A stretch of DNA of 64,000 nt from Adineta steineri (Eukaryota > Rotifera > Eurotatoria > Adinetida > Adinetidae). The stretch's first letter is position 1. Each line of letters opens with the position of its first letter. Where the stretch lies: assembly GCA_905250115.1 (NCBI GenBank), contig CAJNOI010000138.1, forward strand, positions 124,001-188,000, in the 5' to 3' direction. Of the stretch, positions 1 to 9,729 are shown piece after piece. Under the pieces are notes generated by a model that was not told where the DNA came from, did no database searches, and worked only from the letters and a program-made list of their open reading frames with translations. The position numbers and the translations under genes were made by a program.

Positions 1-2103
1 CGTTTACTTGTTGCAGCTATTGATTGTGTATGGTGTTGTGTTGTTGGTAGTGTTATTAATGAAGATGAATTTATTCAAAAACAAGGTCTTTTCGCTTTAT
101 TAGATTTAATTGAAGTATATTTCAATAATTGATTTTTTCTATTTTTCGATTAAAATGTTTTTTTTTGTTTATATTTTAGTCAAATCCAAAATCTTTACAA
201 AATATTATCCTGGGTTGTTTATTAGATTTAGCAGAGAATTTAAAATGTATTCATTTTCTCATGGCATGGCAAGGGCATAAACAACAACAATTTGTACATG
301 TTCTTTGTGAATTATGGCGAGATGAAGAACGTGAAATATATGTAAGCATTAGTTTAATCGAATATGTCTTGAAATTCGGAGAGTAAAAATTCGGAAAATT
401 TCCGATATCGTTCTAACAGCAGAGAATGATAATATTCTTTCATAAATGTTTATGGTTGTCTATGCCCATCATCATTATCGTCTACCGAGTTTCATTCTAC
501 TTTACTGTGCTCTGCACTTTTATTAGTAAATATTCACAGACGTGCACCTTGAGAGTGTGGGTGTTGTGTCCATGCTTTGTCTACACCCACACCTTCTAAC
601 TAAAGCCAGTACTTTTGCCAATAGGAATGTGACAGTTTCATTTCGAAAGAACTGAACCTGAGCTTTCGCAGTCCTACTTGTTAAACATTTCGAGGACGAT
701 GAGATCGATCGCGATGGATATCTCGTAGGACTTTCTTTATTGGTGGCTAGTAAAAAGTGAGCTACATCACTTCTCTTCAAATCAAATGATTTCTCTTCTT
801 TCTTGTACATGGTTCTCTGCTAAATAAACTGTTGAATCTTTCTTCAAAAATTTTCCGGATTTTTTCTTCCGAATTTTGGGACAATACCGTTTAATCCAGT
901 TTGACATATGAGAGAAACGCAAACCATTTGAGAATAGAAACAAAGTTTTCATAGAAGAGAGGATATGTTGAATTCATTGCCTCTTAATTATCAATAAAAA
1001 CATCGATTTAGAATAAACAGAGATCCTATTTGATATAATTTTTCTTAAAGGTTTCTCGAACAGCAAGAGGTGTCATCAGTGATCCTACAAAGCCTTTAAT
1101 GGGTGCTCTTCAACAATCAGTACCAATTGTGCCACTTAAACGTTCCGAACCATCAAGATCAGTTTTAGATTTAATCGATAATATGCGTTCAAAAATCTAT
1201 GGATTTTTTTGTAAAATTGGTTTTGGTCAATTACCTGGTTTACACGAAGAAGATTTTGTAACATTATGTATAATTGAAAATTTCTTGGATTTTAAGATGG
1301 GTGAAATCTGGCAAGAAATTATGACTGAACTTGAAATGGAAGGTACTAAATTAATTTCAACAGATACGGAAGCAACTGATACGATTTTACAAGCAACTCA
1401 AGAACGTGTATTAGGTAGGAGAAGAAAAAGAATTAACATTAAAATCTAATGATTTATTCTAGCTGTTGCTGCAACACAAAATTATATCTTAGAACAATAT
1501 AATAAACAAGATTTACAAGAAGAAAAAGGATTTTATGATGATGTAAGAGATAAAACTTTGGTTTAGTTTAATAAATATTGTATTTCGTTTACAGATAGTA
1601 AGAAGTCATCAATTTAAAGAAAAACGACTTGAACAATGGAAATCATATGTTGCACGAACATCGAAATATCCATTGTTANNNNNNNNNNNNNNNNNNNNNN
1701 NNNNNNNNNNNNNNNNNNNNNNNNNNNNNNNNNNNNNNNNNNNNNNNNNNNNNNNNNNNNNNNNNNNNNNNNNNNNNNAACATCGAAATATCCATTGTTA
1801 ACAGTAAGAAAAAGCGTGAAAAGAACATTTTTCGTAGAAATAATTTTTCTTATTATCAGGTAGCAAAAGATGATCAAATGGAATCTATTCGACAATCACG
1901 ACCTGAAGAAAAAAATTATACCGGTTATCATACAGTTCATAATTTAGAAATCCCAAATTTATCAATAACAGTAAATGAAATTTTGTTATATTTATTTTCC
2001 AAATAATTTTACTCTATTTTAGACATTTGCTGGTCCATATTTACAAATCGAAAGTACACCACTAGAATTATTTAACAAAGGTCGACAAACAGCATTGAAA
2101 TAA
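1..2103 (+). CDS. CFAP69: CFAP69, cilia- and flagella-associated protein 69 (3' part)
   Basis: C-terminal part of the ciliary/flagellar protein CFAP69, a helical-repeat axoneme protein; the 5' part lies outside the window. Exons by splice consensus are 1-114, 180-341, 1051-1414, 1463-1542, 1595-1803 (interrupted by an N gap), 1860-1970 and 2023-2103 (TAA). Family hallmarks are MRSKIYGFFCKIGF, then LPGLHEEDFVTLCIIENFLD, LDFKMGEIWQEI, WKSYVARTS, and a terminal ESTP motif near the stop. These match my memory of vertebrate CFAP69. Introns are about 45-65 bp except intron 2 (709 bp), which contains a TIR element. CFAP69 works in sperm and olfactory cilia in mammals; the role here is inferred. The gene converges on the kinesin-like gene, with about 216 bp between stop codons. 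Confidence 0.85.
365..884. mobile_element. Non-autonomous TIR DNA element in CFAP69 intron 2
   Basis: The long CFAP69 intron holds an element with imperfect terminal inverted repeats. The left arm from 365 (TGTCTTGAAATTCGGA, then TTCGGAAAATTT and AGCAGAGAA by about 426) matches the reverse complement of the right end (813-884: TTGTCCCAAAATTCGG, then CCGGAAAATTTT and AGCAGAGAA). A TA lies just outside each end (363-364, 885-886), as expected for a Tc1/mariner-type target duplication, although TA is common in AT-rich DNA. I see no transposase reading frame, so this is a MITE-like derivative. The exact ends are uncertain by a few bases. Confidence 0.55.
1679..1778. other. Assembly gap (100 N), probably false
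   Basis: A run of 100 N sits inside a CFAP69 exon. The 22 bases before it (1657-1678) are repeated exactly after it (1779-1800). Collapsing the copies gives one continuous exon reading ARTSKYPLLT in frame, so the contig ends probably overlap and nothing is missing. Confidence 0.9.
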
Positions 2104-2319
2104 GAAGAATATATATACAGTCATTTTTTATTATTCAAAAATATAATAAGATTATTTTTTTATATTTTTTTAAACAAATATTTTTATTCTCCATTTTTTA
2201 ATACAACGAGTATCTTAAAATAATTTCTCTTTTTCGAAGCTGACTACAAATATACGGGTAACAAATACGATAGTAATAGAATCGAGCATTGTTCAATTAT
2301 TGTCTATATACACTAGTAA

Positions 2320-5020
2320 TTATGCTTCCTGTACTTTTGGTTTAACTGTAAGAACAATCATTGTTTGTTGGGAAGAAAATAGATAATTTTTTAAAAGACG
2401 ATTTAATGAATAATCATTTAAAAGATATCGTTTTATATTATTATGATTGTATAATTGTCTTATTAGGTTTAATAGAGAATAATTAGTTGAATTTAAATTA
2501 GTTAATAAACCAGTTGGTCGTATCGAACAAATAGGTGCTAAATGTAAAAAAAGAAATGAACTAGTTAAACATGGTTGTTCACGATGAATATTAACAATAA
2601 ATATTTGATGAGCAAATGGCATTTTTGTACTAAGACGATTTACAGCTATATCGATATCATCAGAAGTTTGTAATGGTATTTCACATGATGGTAAAAGAAG
2701 TATTTTTTTACCTGGAAATAAATATAAATGATCCTTAAAATAAAAATTTTCTTCATATACCTGTATCGATCAAACGTAATCGTTGCATATTAACAATATC
2801 ACAAAGAGAATTATTAAAAAATGCTAAATTCATACATGTCATTTGTATTGAATTATTTTTCAAAATATTTTTCAGACTATTTGATAGAGTTTTATAAATA
2901 TAATGAATAAATAATGATCGATATTGTTCGGATTGTTTATGATCATCAATAAGAATACAAACTGATCTATAATTATCATTGCAAGTTAATAGAAGTTGTG
3001 AATCGATAAGTTGTTCTAATGAACTATCGGAATTATTCAGTATTATTTGTAATTGTTTACAAGCTAGAGTGTTTTTCGATGCTCTAGCAATAATTGTATG
3101 ATTTTGTGCTTTATATTGATAAATTGATTTAGAATTATTGGGATGTGAATTTGTAATAGATGATTGTCGTGTAATAAATGATGTGTTATATTGAAGTGGA
3201 TTGATTGAAATTGAAGATGACCGATACTGAAATTGCTTCGAAGAAAGTAATTGAATAATATATGATTTTTTTCGACGACGTAAACGTTGAAGGAAACCAC
3301 AAGCAAGTTTTTTATTTCGATGTTGTCGTCTTTTTTTAAGTATAGATCGATAAAAATTATTTTTTAACTGAGATAATTCTGAACTATGCCAATTATTGTT
3401 TTGATCAAATACCAGTTTTTCATACTTTGTATGACTGGATTTATAATACTTGTTATCTTGTCTATCAGATGAAATTGTATTAGTATCGTTCAAAAAAGAA
3501 TCTATCAAAGTACTAGGTTCATTCAGATCAATCATATCATAAGCATTAACACATTTTGGTGGTGATGATGGTAATAGATATTTATCGAAAGATGTTGAAT
3601 TTATTGTTTTTTCTTCAAAAGTATCTATGAATTCATCTTTACTATAATCTTTTGTTTCTGATTCGAATTCTTTATTTAATTGAGTTTTATTATGAATGAA
3701 TAACGATGTTGTAAGTGAATGTTGCATATTTTCTATGGGATTTTCTACTTCTATTTGTTGTTCATTGGTTTTAATTAAATACGAAAGTGTATTTATTTGA
3801 CAAGTACGTGTTACATGCATTAATGTACTTGTTTCAATCTTTGCTAATGTTATTTCACTTAATGGACTTTGTGGTAAAAGAATAGCAAATAATTTAGTTT
3901 GTGTTCCTTGAGTTCTATATTCTATGTAAATTTCAGATGAATTATTATGAAATGATAAACTATTGTTTGATTTAATAGTATTTGGTGACATGATTAAACG
4001 AGATACTGTTGAGAATTTTTGTAAAAACAAATGAAGTAATGTTGAACTATTAAGTAATTGATCAACAGTATTAAATTTCAATGAACTTTGTTTATTATAA
4101 TTATTTTGTGAAAATGTTATTAACTTAAAAGTAAAAAGAAAGATTTATTTCTTTTATTTTCAAATGTAATAATTCGAAAATCCCTATAACCAAACAATTC
4201 TTTTATAATCAAGTAGCCCGAAAGATAGAGTTTAATCAACATATTTGACTGCAACCAAAGATTTATTTTCGCTAAAAATTTGTAAAGAACTTTTTTTTGT
4301 ACCTTTATTTCATGTTTATTAATAGCAAACAGATTTTCTTTTGTTTCATCGTGAATTTGTTTTGCATATTGATGGTCATAGAGTACTGATTGACGGTAGA
4401 AATTCTTCTTCATATTTATTTTGTTACTGAAAATATTCAGCGAGAACGAGATATTCTTTTGTTGATCAACATCTGGTGATAGTTGAGTAGGTGCTGAAAT
4501 ATTCTCTTGTTGTGTCGCTTCTAAAGTAACTCGACAATATGTACAATACGTTTTTAATTGTTCAAAACATGAACATTCTACTATAGCTAGTTCATATTCA
4601 TGTGAATTTATTGAACAATTACATTCAAGTAGAATGATTTCAAATATTTTATAGCATTGATTTTGTTGTAAAAATGATAACAAATTCCTATTAATATTGA
4701 TATATTTATACCATGGATTAATAACACAAGTATAATTCAGTCGAATGACTAATGCATCAGAACTTTTTCGAAAATGAGTACCATGTGTAAAATGGATTTT
4801 TCCGTTGTTATGAAAAACTTTCCAAGTAGATATAATTTGATGTTTTCGATCAAGAATTGAACGATAGTTTTCAATAATTTTATATGTTTCATTACAATGA
4901 CATTGTTTATCTTTTTCTTTCTATAAACAGAAATAAATGATAGAGAATTGTAATTTTAAATTAAAATCAAATTGACATTACAAAATGATATTGTTTCAAT
5001 GAATTTATATGTTTAGACAT
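2320..5020 (-). CDS. Kinesin-like protein with decayed motor domain (KIF26-like?)
   Basis: Exon 1 (5020-4982, MSKHINSLKQYHF) joins in phase to the exon starting at 4920; the last intron is 2760-2712 and the stop is at 2320. The junction near 4124 is not resolved: 4120-4683 and 2761-4123 lie in different frames, and no clean donor/acceptor pair with the right phase was found. The last ~270 residues resemble the second half of a kinesin motor: SIQMTCMNLAFFNNSLCDIV fits the beta strand/loop before 'LRDLL', HQIFIVNIHRE fits the 'HLIF' strand, LLTNLNSTNYSLLNLI and YSLNRLLKNYLF fit the switch II/alpha4-alpha6 region, and TMIVLTVKP fits the motor's last strand. The P-loop equivalent (CILIDDHKQS) lacks GxxxxGKT, so ATPase activity is unlikely. 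The protein ends right after the motor-like part. KIF26-type kinesins also lack ATPase motifs; the assignment is inference. Confidence 0.45.
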
Positions 5021-5582
5021 TGATATAAATACAAAAATCGTTGAATATTATCATTAGAAAAATACGATAAATAAACAGCTATGTGTTCTAGTTGAATTGC
5101 GCCAATGTTCTTGATCATTAGTTCATTTTTCTATCGTTTTAAGATGTGTAAAAGAAAAAGATAGTTATAAACCTGATTAATATCACAATTTTTTTTCTAG
5201 GTTATTTTATTATAAAACTAGAAGATATATTGGTAAGAGTCACCACGCACATCAATTACTTATGCTTGTAGCATATTTGGTTCCTTTCTCATTCGTTTTC
5301 TTTTATAGCCTTGAAATTCTAGAAGAAAGAAAAGAAAAAAAAGAAGAAGAAATTGTTAACCGTCAGTCGAAAGAAATAAGAATGGGAATAAAAAAAACAA
5401 AGAACGGAAGAAAAACCTAACTACGTCAACTGATGATAGTTATTTATTCTGTCGTCATTTATTTGCTTTCTTTCTTATTCATATAAGCTTGCAACGTGCG
5501 TCAACTTCGTATTACTTTATAAACGTCTGTCTTTTTTACTGTCGATAGTTAAATAAAAGAAAACGAGAAAAAAGTATCAAAT
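5021..5582. promoter_or_regulatory. Divergent intergenic region with TATA-like box
   Basis: A 562-bp region between the starts of the kinesin-like gene (-) and the vWA gene (+), probably a shared promoter. TATAAA at 5518-5523 lies 60 bp before the vWA ATG and is a reasonable core promoter candidate. The middle is purine-rich on the + strand (about 5320-5415). No other gene is visible. Confidence 0.35.
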
Positions 5583-8335
5583 ATGTATCCTAATCAACAA
5601 CAATATCCACGACCAGGTGGAGGAGCAGGTGCTTCTAATCCTCCATATCCACAACAAACACCATACAACGCTAGTGGAGCGTATCCACAACAACAACAAC
5701 AACCACCTTACGGTAGTACACCACAATACGGTATTGGAGCAGGTTTAACAGGGTAAGAAATACGATCGATTATTTATAAATATATTATTTAGATTAGTAC
5801 AAGTCGAATACATTTAGTCGAGAAGCGAAAGATAAATAAACATGTGTTTCGACATCTTTTAAATATTAATTATTTTATGTATACAAATTTGCTTATTATA
5901 AAATAGAAATAGTTTTAAAAAATATTCGATTGTCCTCTATATTATCATATATAGTAGTTTGCAAAAAGACTTAAAACAAATGTTTAGTCTGTAATAAACG
6001 CTAGTTCAACTGTTTTCATAAAAACTTTTTTTTTAATATAATACGTAATAGATCATAGTCTTAGAATATCTGATTTAATATTTGATCCGTTCTCCTTTTG
6101 ATTCATTAAACAAGAAACACTTCATTTTTGTGCTGTCAGTTGAACTAATTATAACTTTTTCAGTGTTTATATTCAATTAATAAAAATATTATATGATTGT
6201 ATTGATGAAAATGGTGAATTCATACTGTTCATGTCATTTTGTAACAAACACTATTAATACCATCTTTTTATTTTGTCAAATTAATTTTTCTAGTTTCTCG
6301 CTTTTTTTTACCATCGGTCATACATTTGCAACTTTTGACTATCCAATATCCTAGGAAATACTGAATTCTGAACTTTTTGAATTAATAACTAGTTATAGGC
6401 GGTGGTATCTTTGTATATCGACAAATATTTTCGAGAGGATACGTTCGCATTTTTGTATAATGTAATATAAAGATATGATGTGATATTCGAGTCACGTTCC
6501 TACAGAGGTGCAGAATCTTCCCAAAGAAAAAAAATTTCCCCCCCCCAGGGAAATTTCTGAAAAATTTTCCCCGAGGTAAATGATCAAAAATTCCTCAGAA
6601 TTGTCAAAAATTTCCCCAAAAAATGCAGTTTTTAAAAAATTTCCCCCCCCCCCCGCGCGGGGGCGCATGAGGAAGATTCTGCACCTCTGCGTTCTTATGT
6701 CGATCAGATTATCATTATACAACGTTAGAGTAGAAATGAATCAAATATCTATATGAATAAATTGTTTCAAGTTTTTTTGCAAACCACTGTATAAAGAATA
6801 ATATTATTATAAACAATTATTAATTTGATTTTTTAAATGATTTTTTTACATAAGAACAATATTATATACATATTAACGCATAGAATTTTATTAGAAGGAT
6901 GGTAATAAAATCGTGTCTAAATTAATATACATTGAGCTTCTGAAGAAATCATAATTATAAATTAAAAGATAATTATCTCCTATTTTCTAGTGGTTATCAA
7001 CAAAATATGTCAGCACCATCCGGTGGTAATCAAGGTAACTATGGAGGTTCTGGTAATCCTTATGCACAAGGTAATCAACCTCAAGGAGGAAATCCTTATG
7101 CACAAGGCAACCAACCTCAAGGAGGAAATACTTACGCACAAGGTGGCCAACGTATGCCAGGTGGACCTAGTGGTCCTGGTGGTTATCCTCCTTCTGGTCA
7201 ACAACCATACGGTAGCAATCCATACAGTCAAAATCCTAGTAATCCAGGAAGTGGTTATCCTCCACAAGGCGGTGCCTATCCTCCACAAGGTGGTGCTTAT
7301 CCACCACAAGGTGGTGCTTATCCTCCACAAGGCGGTGCTTATCCTCCTCAAAGTGGTGGCTATCCAGGTCAAGCAGGCAGTGGCTTCGGTGGTCCAGGAA
7401 CAGGTCAAAATCCTGGCAGCGTCATGTCTAATGATCAACGTTCACAACGACTTAATCAAGTTGTTCAACAATATGAAATCAATCCGCAATTTGCAGCACG
7501 TTTACAAGCACTTGGCACTTGTGAAATTGTTCTCTTATGTGATGATTCAGGTAGTATGAATACACCACTTCAAAGCAGTAATCAAACACGATGGGACGAA
7601 CTAAAATCTGTATGTAAACAAGATTTCATTTTCTAGAATAACTTTTATTCAAACATACATATATATATAGCTCGTCAATATTATTGCTGATATTTGTGCA
7701 GTTATGGATTCTAATGGTATTGATGTTTACTTTTTAAATCGAGAACCTGTACTTAATGTAACCAATACACAAAGTATGCGACATGTATTTAATTCACCAC
7801 CACAAGGTTTAACTCCACTTGTACCAGCATTACGAAAAATTCTTGCTGCTAAACGTAATCAAACATTTGAAAAGAAATTATTAATTCTTGTCGCTACTGA
7901 TGGGTATGATTTTGATAAATAAAATTTTATTTTATTTTTGATTTTCTCTGTTACTTTTTTTTGTAGAGCTCCAACAAATGAACATGGTCAAACAGATATT
8001 GGTGCATTAGAAGCCGTTTTACGTCAAGAACGTACAGCACAAACTTATGTAACATTCTTAGCTTGTACGGATGATCTTGAATCAGTAAATTATTTATCAA
8101 ATTGGGATAAAACAATGCCTAATTTGGATGTTATTGATGATTATCGTTCGGAAAAAGCTGAAATTCAACGAGTACGTGGACCAAGCTTTCCATTCTCTTT
8201 TGGTGATTATATTGTCAAGGCTCTATTAGGTTCAATTGATCCTTGGTAAGTTTATTTTGATTTCATATTAAATAAATATTATAAAAATTTATTTTATTTA
8301 ACTTTAGGTTTGATGCATTGGATGAACGTGCATAA
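5583..8335 (+). CDS. Prion-like Pro/Gly/Tyr/Gln-rich protein with von Willebrand A domain
   Basis: Five exons (5583-5752, 6991-7609, 7671-7903, 7967-8245, 8308-8335) sum to 442 aa. Residues 1 to about 190 are low-complexity: PYPQQ-type sequence, then about three copies of a 12-residue GNPYAQGNQPQG unit and five YPPQGGA heptads. Such tracts favour condensates or binding to membrane or protein partners. The rest is a vWA-like domain: EIVLLCDDSGSMNTP carries a MIDAS DxSxS motif (D-D-S-G-S), followed by a Thr in LTPLVPAL and an Asp in ILVATDGAPTNE. It ends with a conserved-looking tail (PSFPFSFGDYIVKALLG). No signal peptide or transmembrane segment is seen, so it is cytosolic. It is not a copine, because the C2 domains are absent. 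Its function is unknown to me. Confidence 0.75.
5952..6789. mobile_element. Tc1/mariner-like non-autonomous element in vWA intron 1
   Basis: About 30-bp inverted repeats bound 838 bp inside the first intron. The left end reads TAGTAGTTTGCAAAAAGACT and the right end, reverse complemented, reads CAGTGGTTTGCAAAAAAACT. Each is flanked by TA (5950-5951 and 6790-6791), the Tc1/mariner target duplication. No transposase frame remains. A separate hAT-type element is nested at 6503-6689. The element accounts for most of this unusually long (1238 bp) intron. Confidence 0.75.
6503..6689. mobile_element. hAT-type MITE nested in the Tc1/mariner-like element
   Basis: A 187-bp element with terminal inverted repeats CAGAGGTGCAGAATCTTCC, which begin with the CAGNG typical of hAT elements. 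The flanking 8-bp target duplications differ by one base (CGTTCCTA at 6495-6502, CGTTCTTA at 6690-6697). The interior is made of repeated AAATTTCCCC-like blocks with long C runs and cannot encode a transposase. Confidence 0.85.
7051..7150 (+). repeat. 36-bp coding tandem repeat (GNPYAQGNQPQG)
   Basis: About 2.7 copies of a 36-bp unit in the vWA gene encode GNPYAQGNQPQG; the third copy diverges (NTYAQGGQR). Confidence 0.85.
7253..7362 (+). repeat. 21-bp coding tandem repeat (YPPQGGA)
   Basis: Five near-identical 21-bp units encode YPPQGGA heptads in the low-complexity N-terminus of the vWA protein; the last ends YPPQSGG. Synonymous differences between units indicate they are not brand new. 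Confidence 0.9.
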
Positions 8336-8672
8336 ACAAATATATCTAATTGAAAACAGAATAACAATACAGACTTCATTTTTAATTTGTGTATAGATTA
8401 AGGATATTCTTTTTTTTTTGGTTAACTACTCATTTTGATCTTAAATTTTACTAATTATAACCTGGATAAATTCAAAAAAAAATAAACTAATTTTTAATAA
8501 ATCATATATCATTCACAAATCAGTTCTCTTCATCAAGTTAAATTGAATATGAAGTTAAAAATACTTTTATAAGCTATATGTCTATCTTCCTATTTATTAT
8601 ACTATCATTCAATACGATAACAAACAGTAGATTTGTTCAGTTGTTTAGATACTATCATATAATTAAAGGTAA

Positions 8673-8712
8673 GGAAGTGTCTATGGTCACCCGGGTACAC
8701 ATAGCCACTTCC
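8673..8712. repeat. 40-bp near-perfect palindrome
   Basis: The arms GGAAGTGTCTATGGTCACCC and GGGTACACATAGCCACTTCC are reverse complements with three mismatched pairs, centred on CCCGGG. It is GC-rich for its surroundings and could form a cruciform or hairpin. Confidence 0.85.
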
Positions 8713-9702
8713 TAAAGCTAATGATTGACGTTATAAAAATATTCGTTCTTGTTACAATGAAATTTCTGTAAATAATCCAATATAAAATATTAACAAGATT
8801 AGAAAGAAAATCGAGAATATAGAAGTTTATTTGCAAATCTTTATATTATTTAGTTATCTTAATAGGTGAAGACTACAATATGTATCGAAAGATTTGAAGT
8901 TGATATGCGTCTTATTCACTTACTTAAAACTTGAAAGTAATGACACTTGCAGATGATTATATATCTTTACTGAAAAATTCATAATCAAAATTTGATAAGA
9001 AAAATAATAATTCATATACCTTATTATCGTTTATTTTCTATGATCATGTAAATTTTATACTACGTATTGTCGTATTTATTTTCGAGACATTTTATTATCA
9101 ATAAATTATCCTTTTCTTCTTATCTTTGAATATGTATGCACGATTTACCTTTTATACTATTCTAAGAGCATAAGATATAACACTATGATGATCGAACAAA
9201 AAACAAATCTTTTTTTTCGTAATAAAATGTCATTCGTGTTTAATGAGAAAAATAAGTATATACACCAAATACCATCACATTTACTATCATCTTCGCCGTT
9301 TTCTTTTTACTATACAAGAATATCATGTTAATAAATGATTGTAAAACTTTTTATATTTTCATCTAGGTTATCACAATTCACGAGTATTTGATAAGAACTT
9401 TGCCAAACTCGATCTTTATCTACTCTACTTACCGTCACTGTAGCGCAAATAAAGAACATGGTGCACATTTTAGGACTTGTCTCTACTAAGTAAGTATATA
9501 ATGAATCCAATATTAAAATAATACAGAAAAAATAGAGATATTTAAATTTATTTGTTCATGTGAATACTTTCTTTTACGACATATAAATATCTATTTCAAA
9601 ATTTTCGTTTTCAGTAAATCTAAACTCTCACATAAAAAATCTGTACTTTATTCATTATTAAATAATTTTTCTTAGACTATAAAACTTTATTTGGTTTTAA
9701 CT

Positions 9703-9728
9703 TGTTTTTTTGTTTTCTTGTCCTTTAG
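9703..9728 (+). other. Candidate trans-splice (or intron) acceptor before GGT start
   Basis: A pyrimidine run ending TTTTCTTGTCCTTTAG stops one base before the proposed GGT ATG. This fits a spliced-leader acceptor as known in bdelloids, or an ordinary 5' UTR intron. Confidence 0.4.
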
Positions 9729-9729
9729 T

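Larger units (their letters stand above)
8336..9729. other. Intergenic region
   Basis: About 1.4 kb of AT-rich DNA between the vWA and GGT genes. Apart from a 40-bp near-perfect palindrome at 8673-8712 I see no gene or clear repeat. The only open frame of note (minus strand, 9328-9510) has no recognisable content. Confidence 0.6.

Noticed and set aside
523-810. Minus-strand 95-codon open frame
   Set aside because: Lies wholly inside the TIR element in the CFAP69 intron and has no recognisable protein content.
7010-7438. Minus-strand and +1 frame open frames over the vWA repeats
   Set aside because: Produced by the GC-richer tandem repeats; the vWA frame is the only one with a domain.
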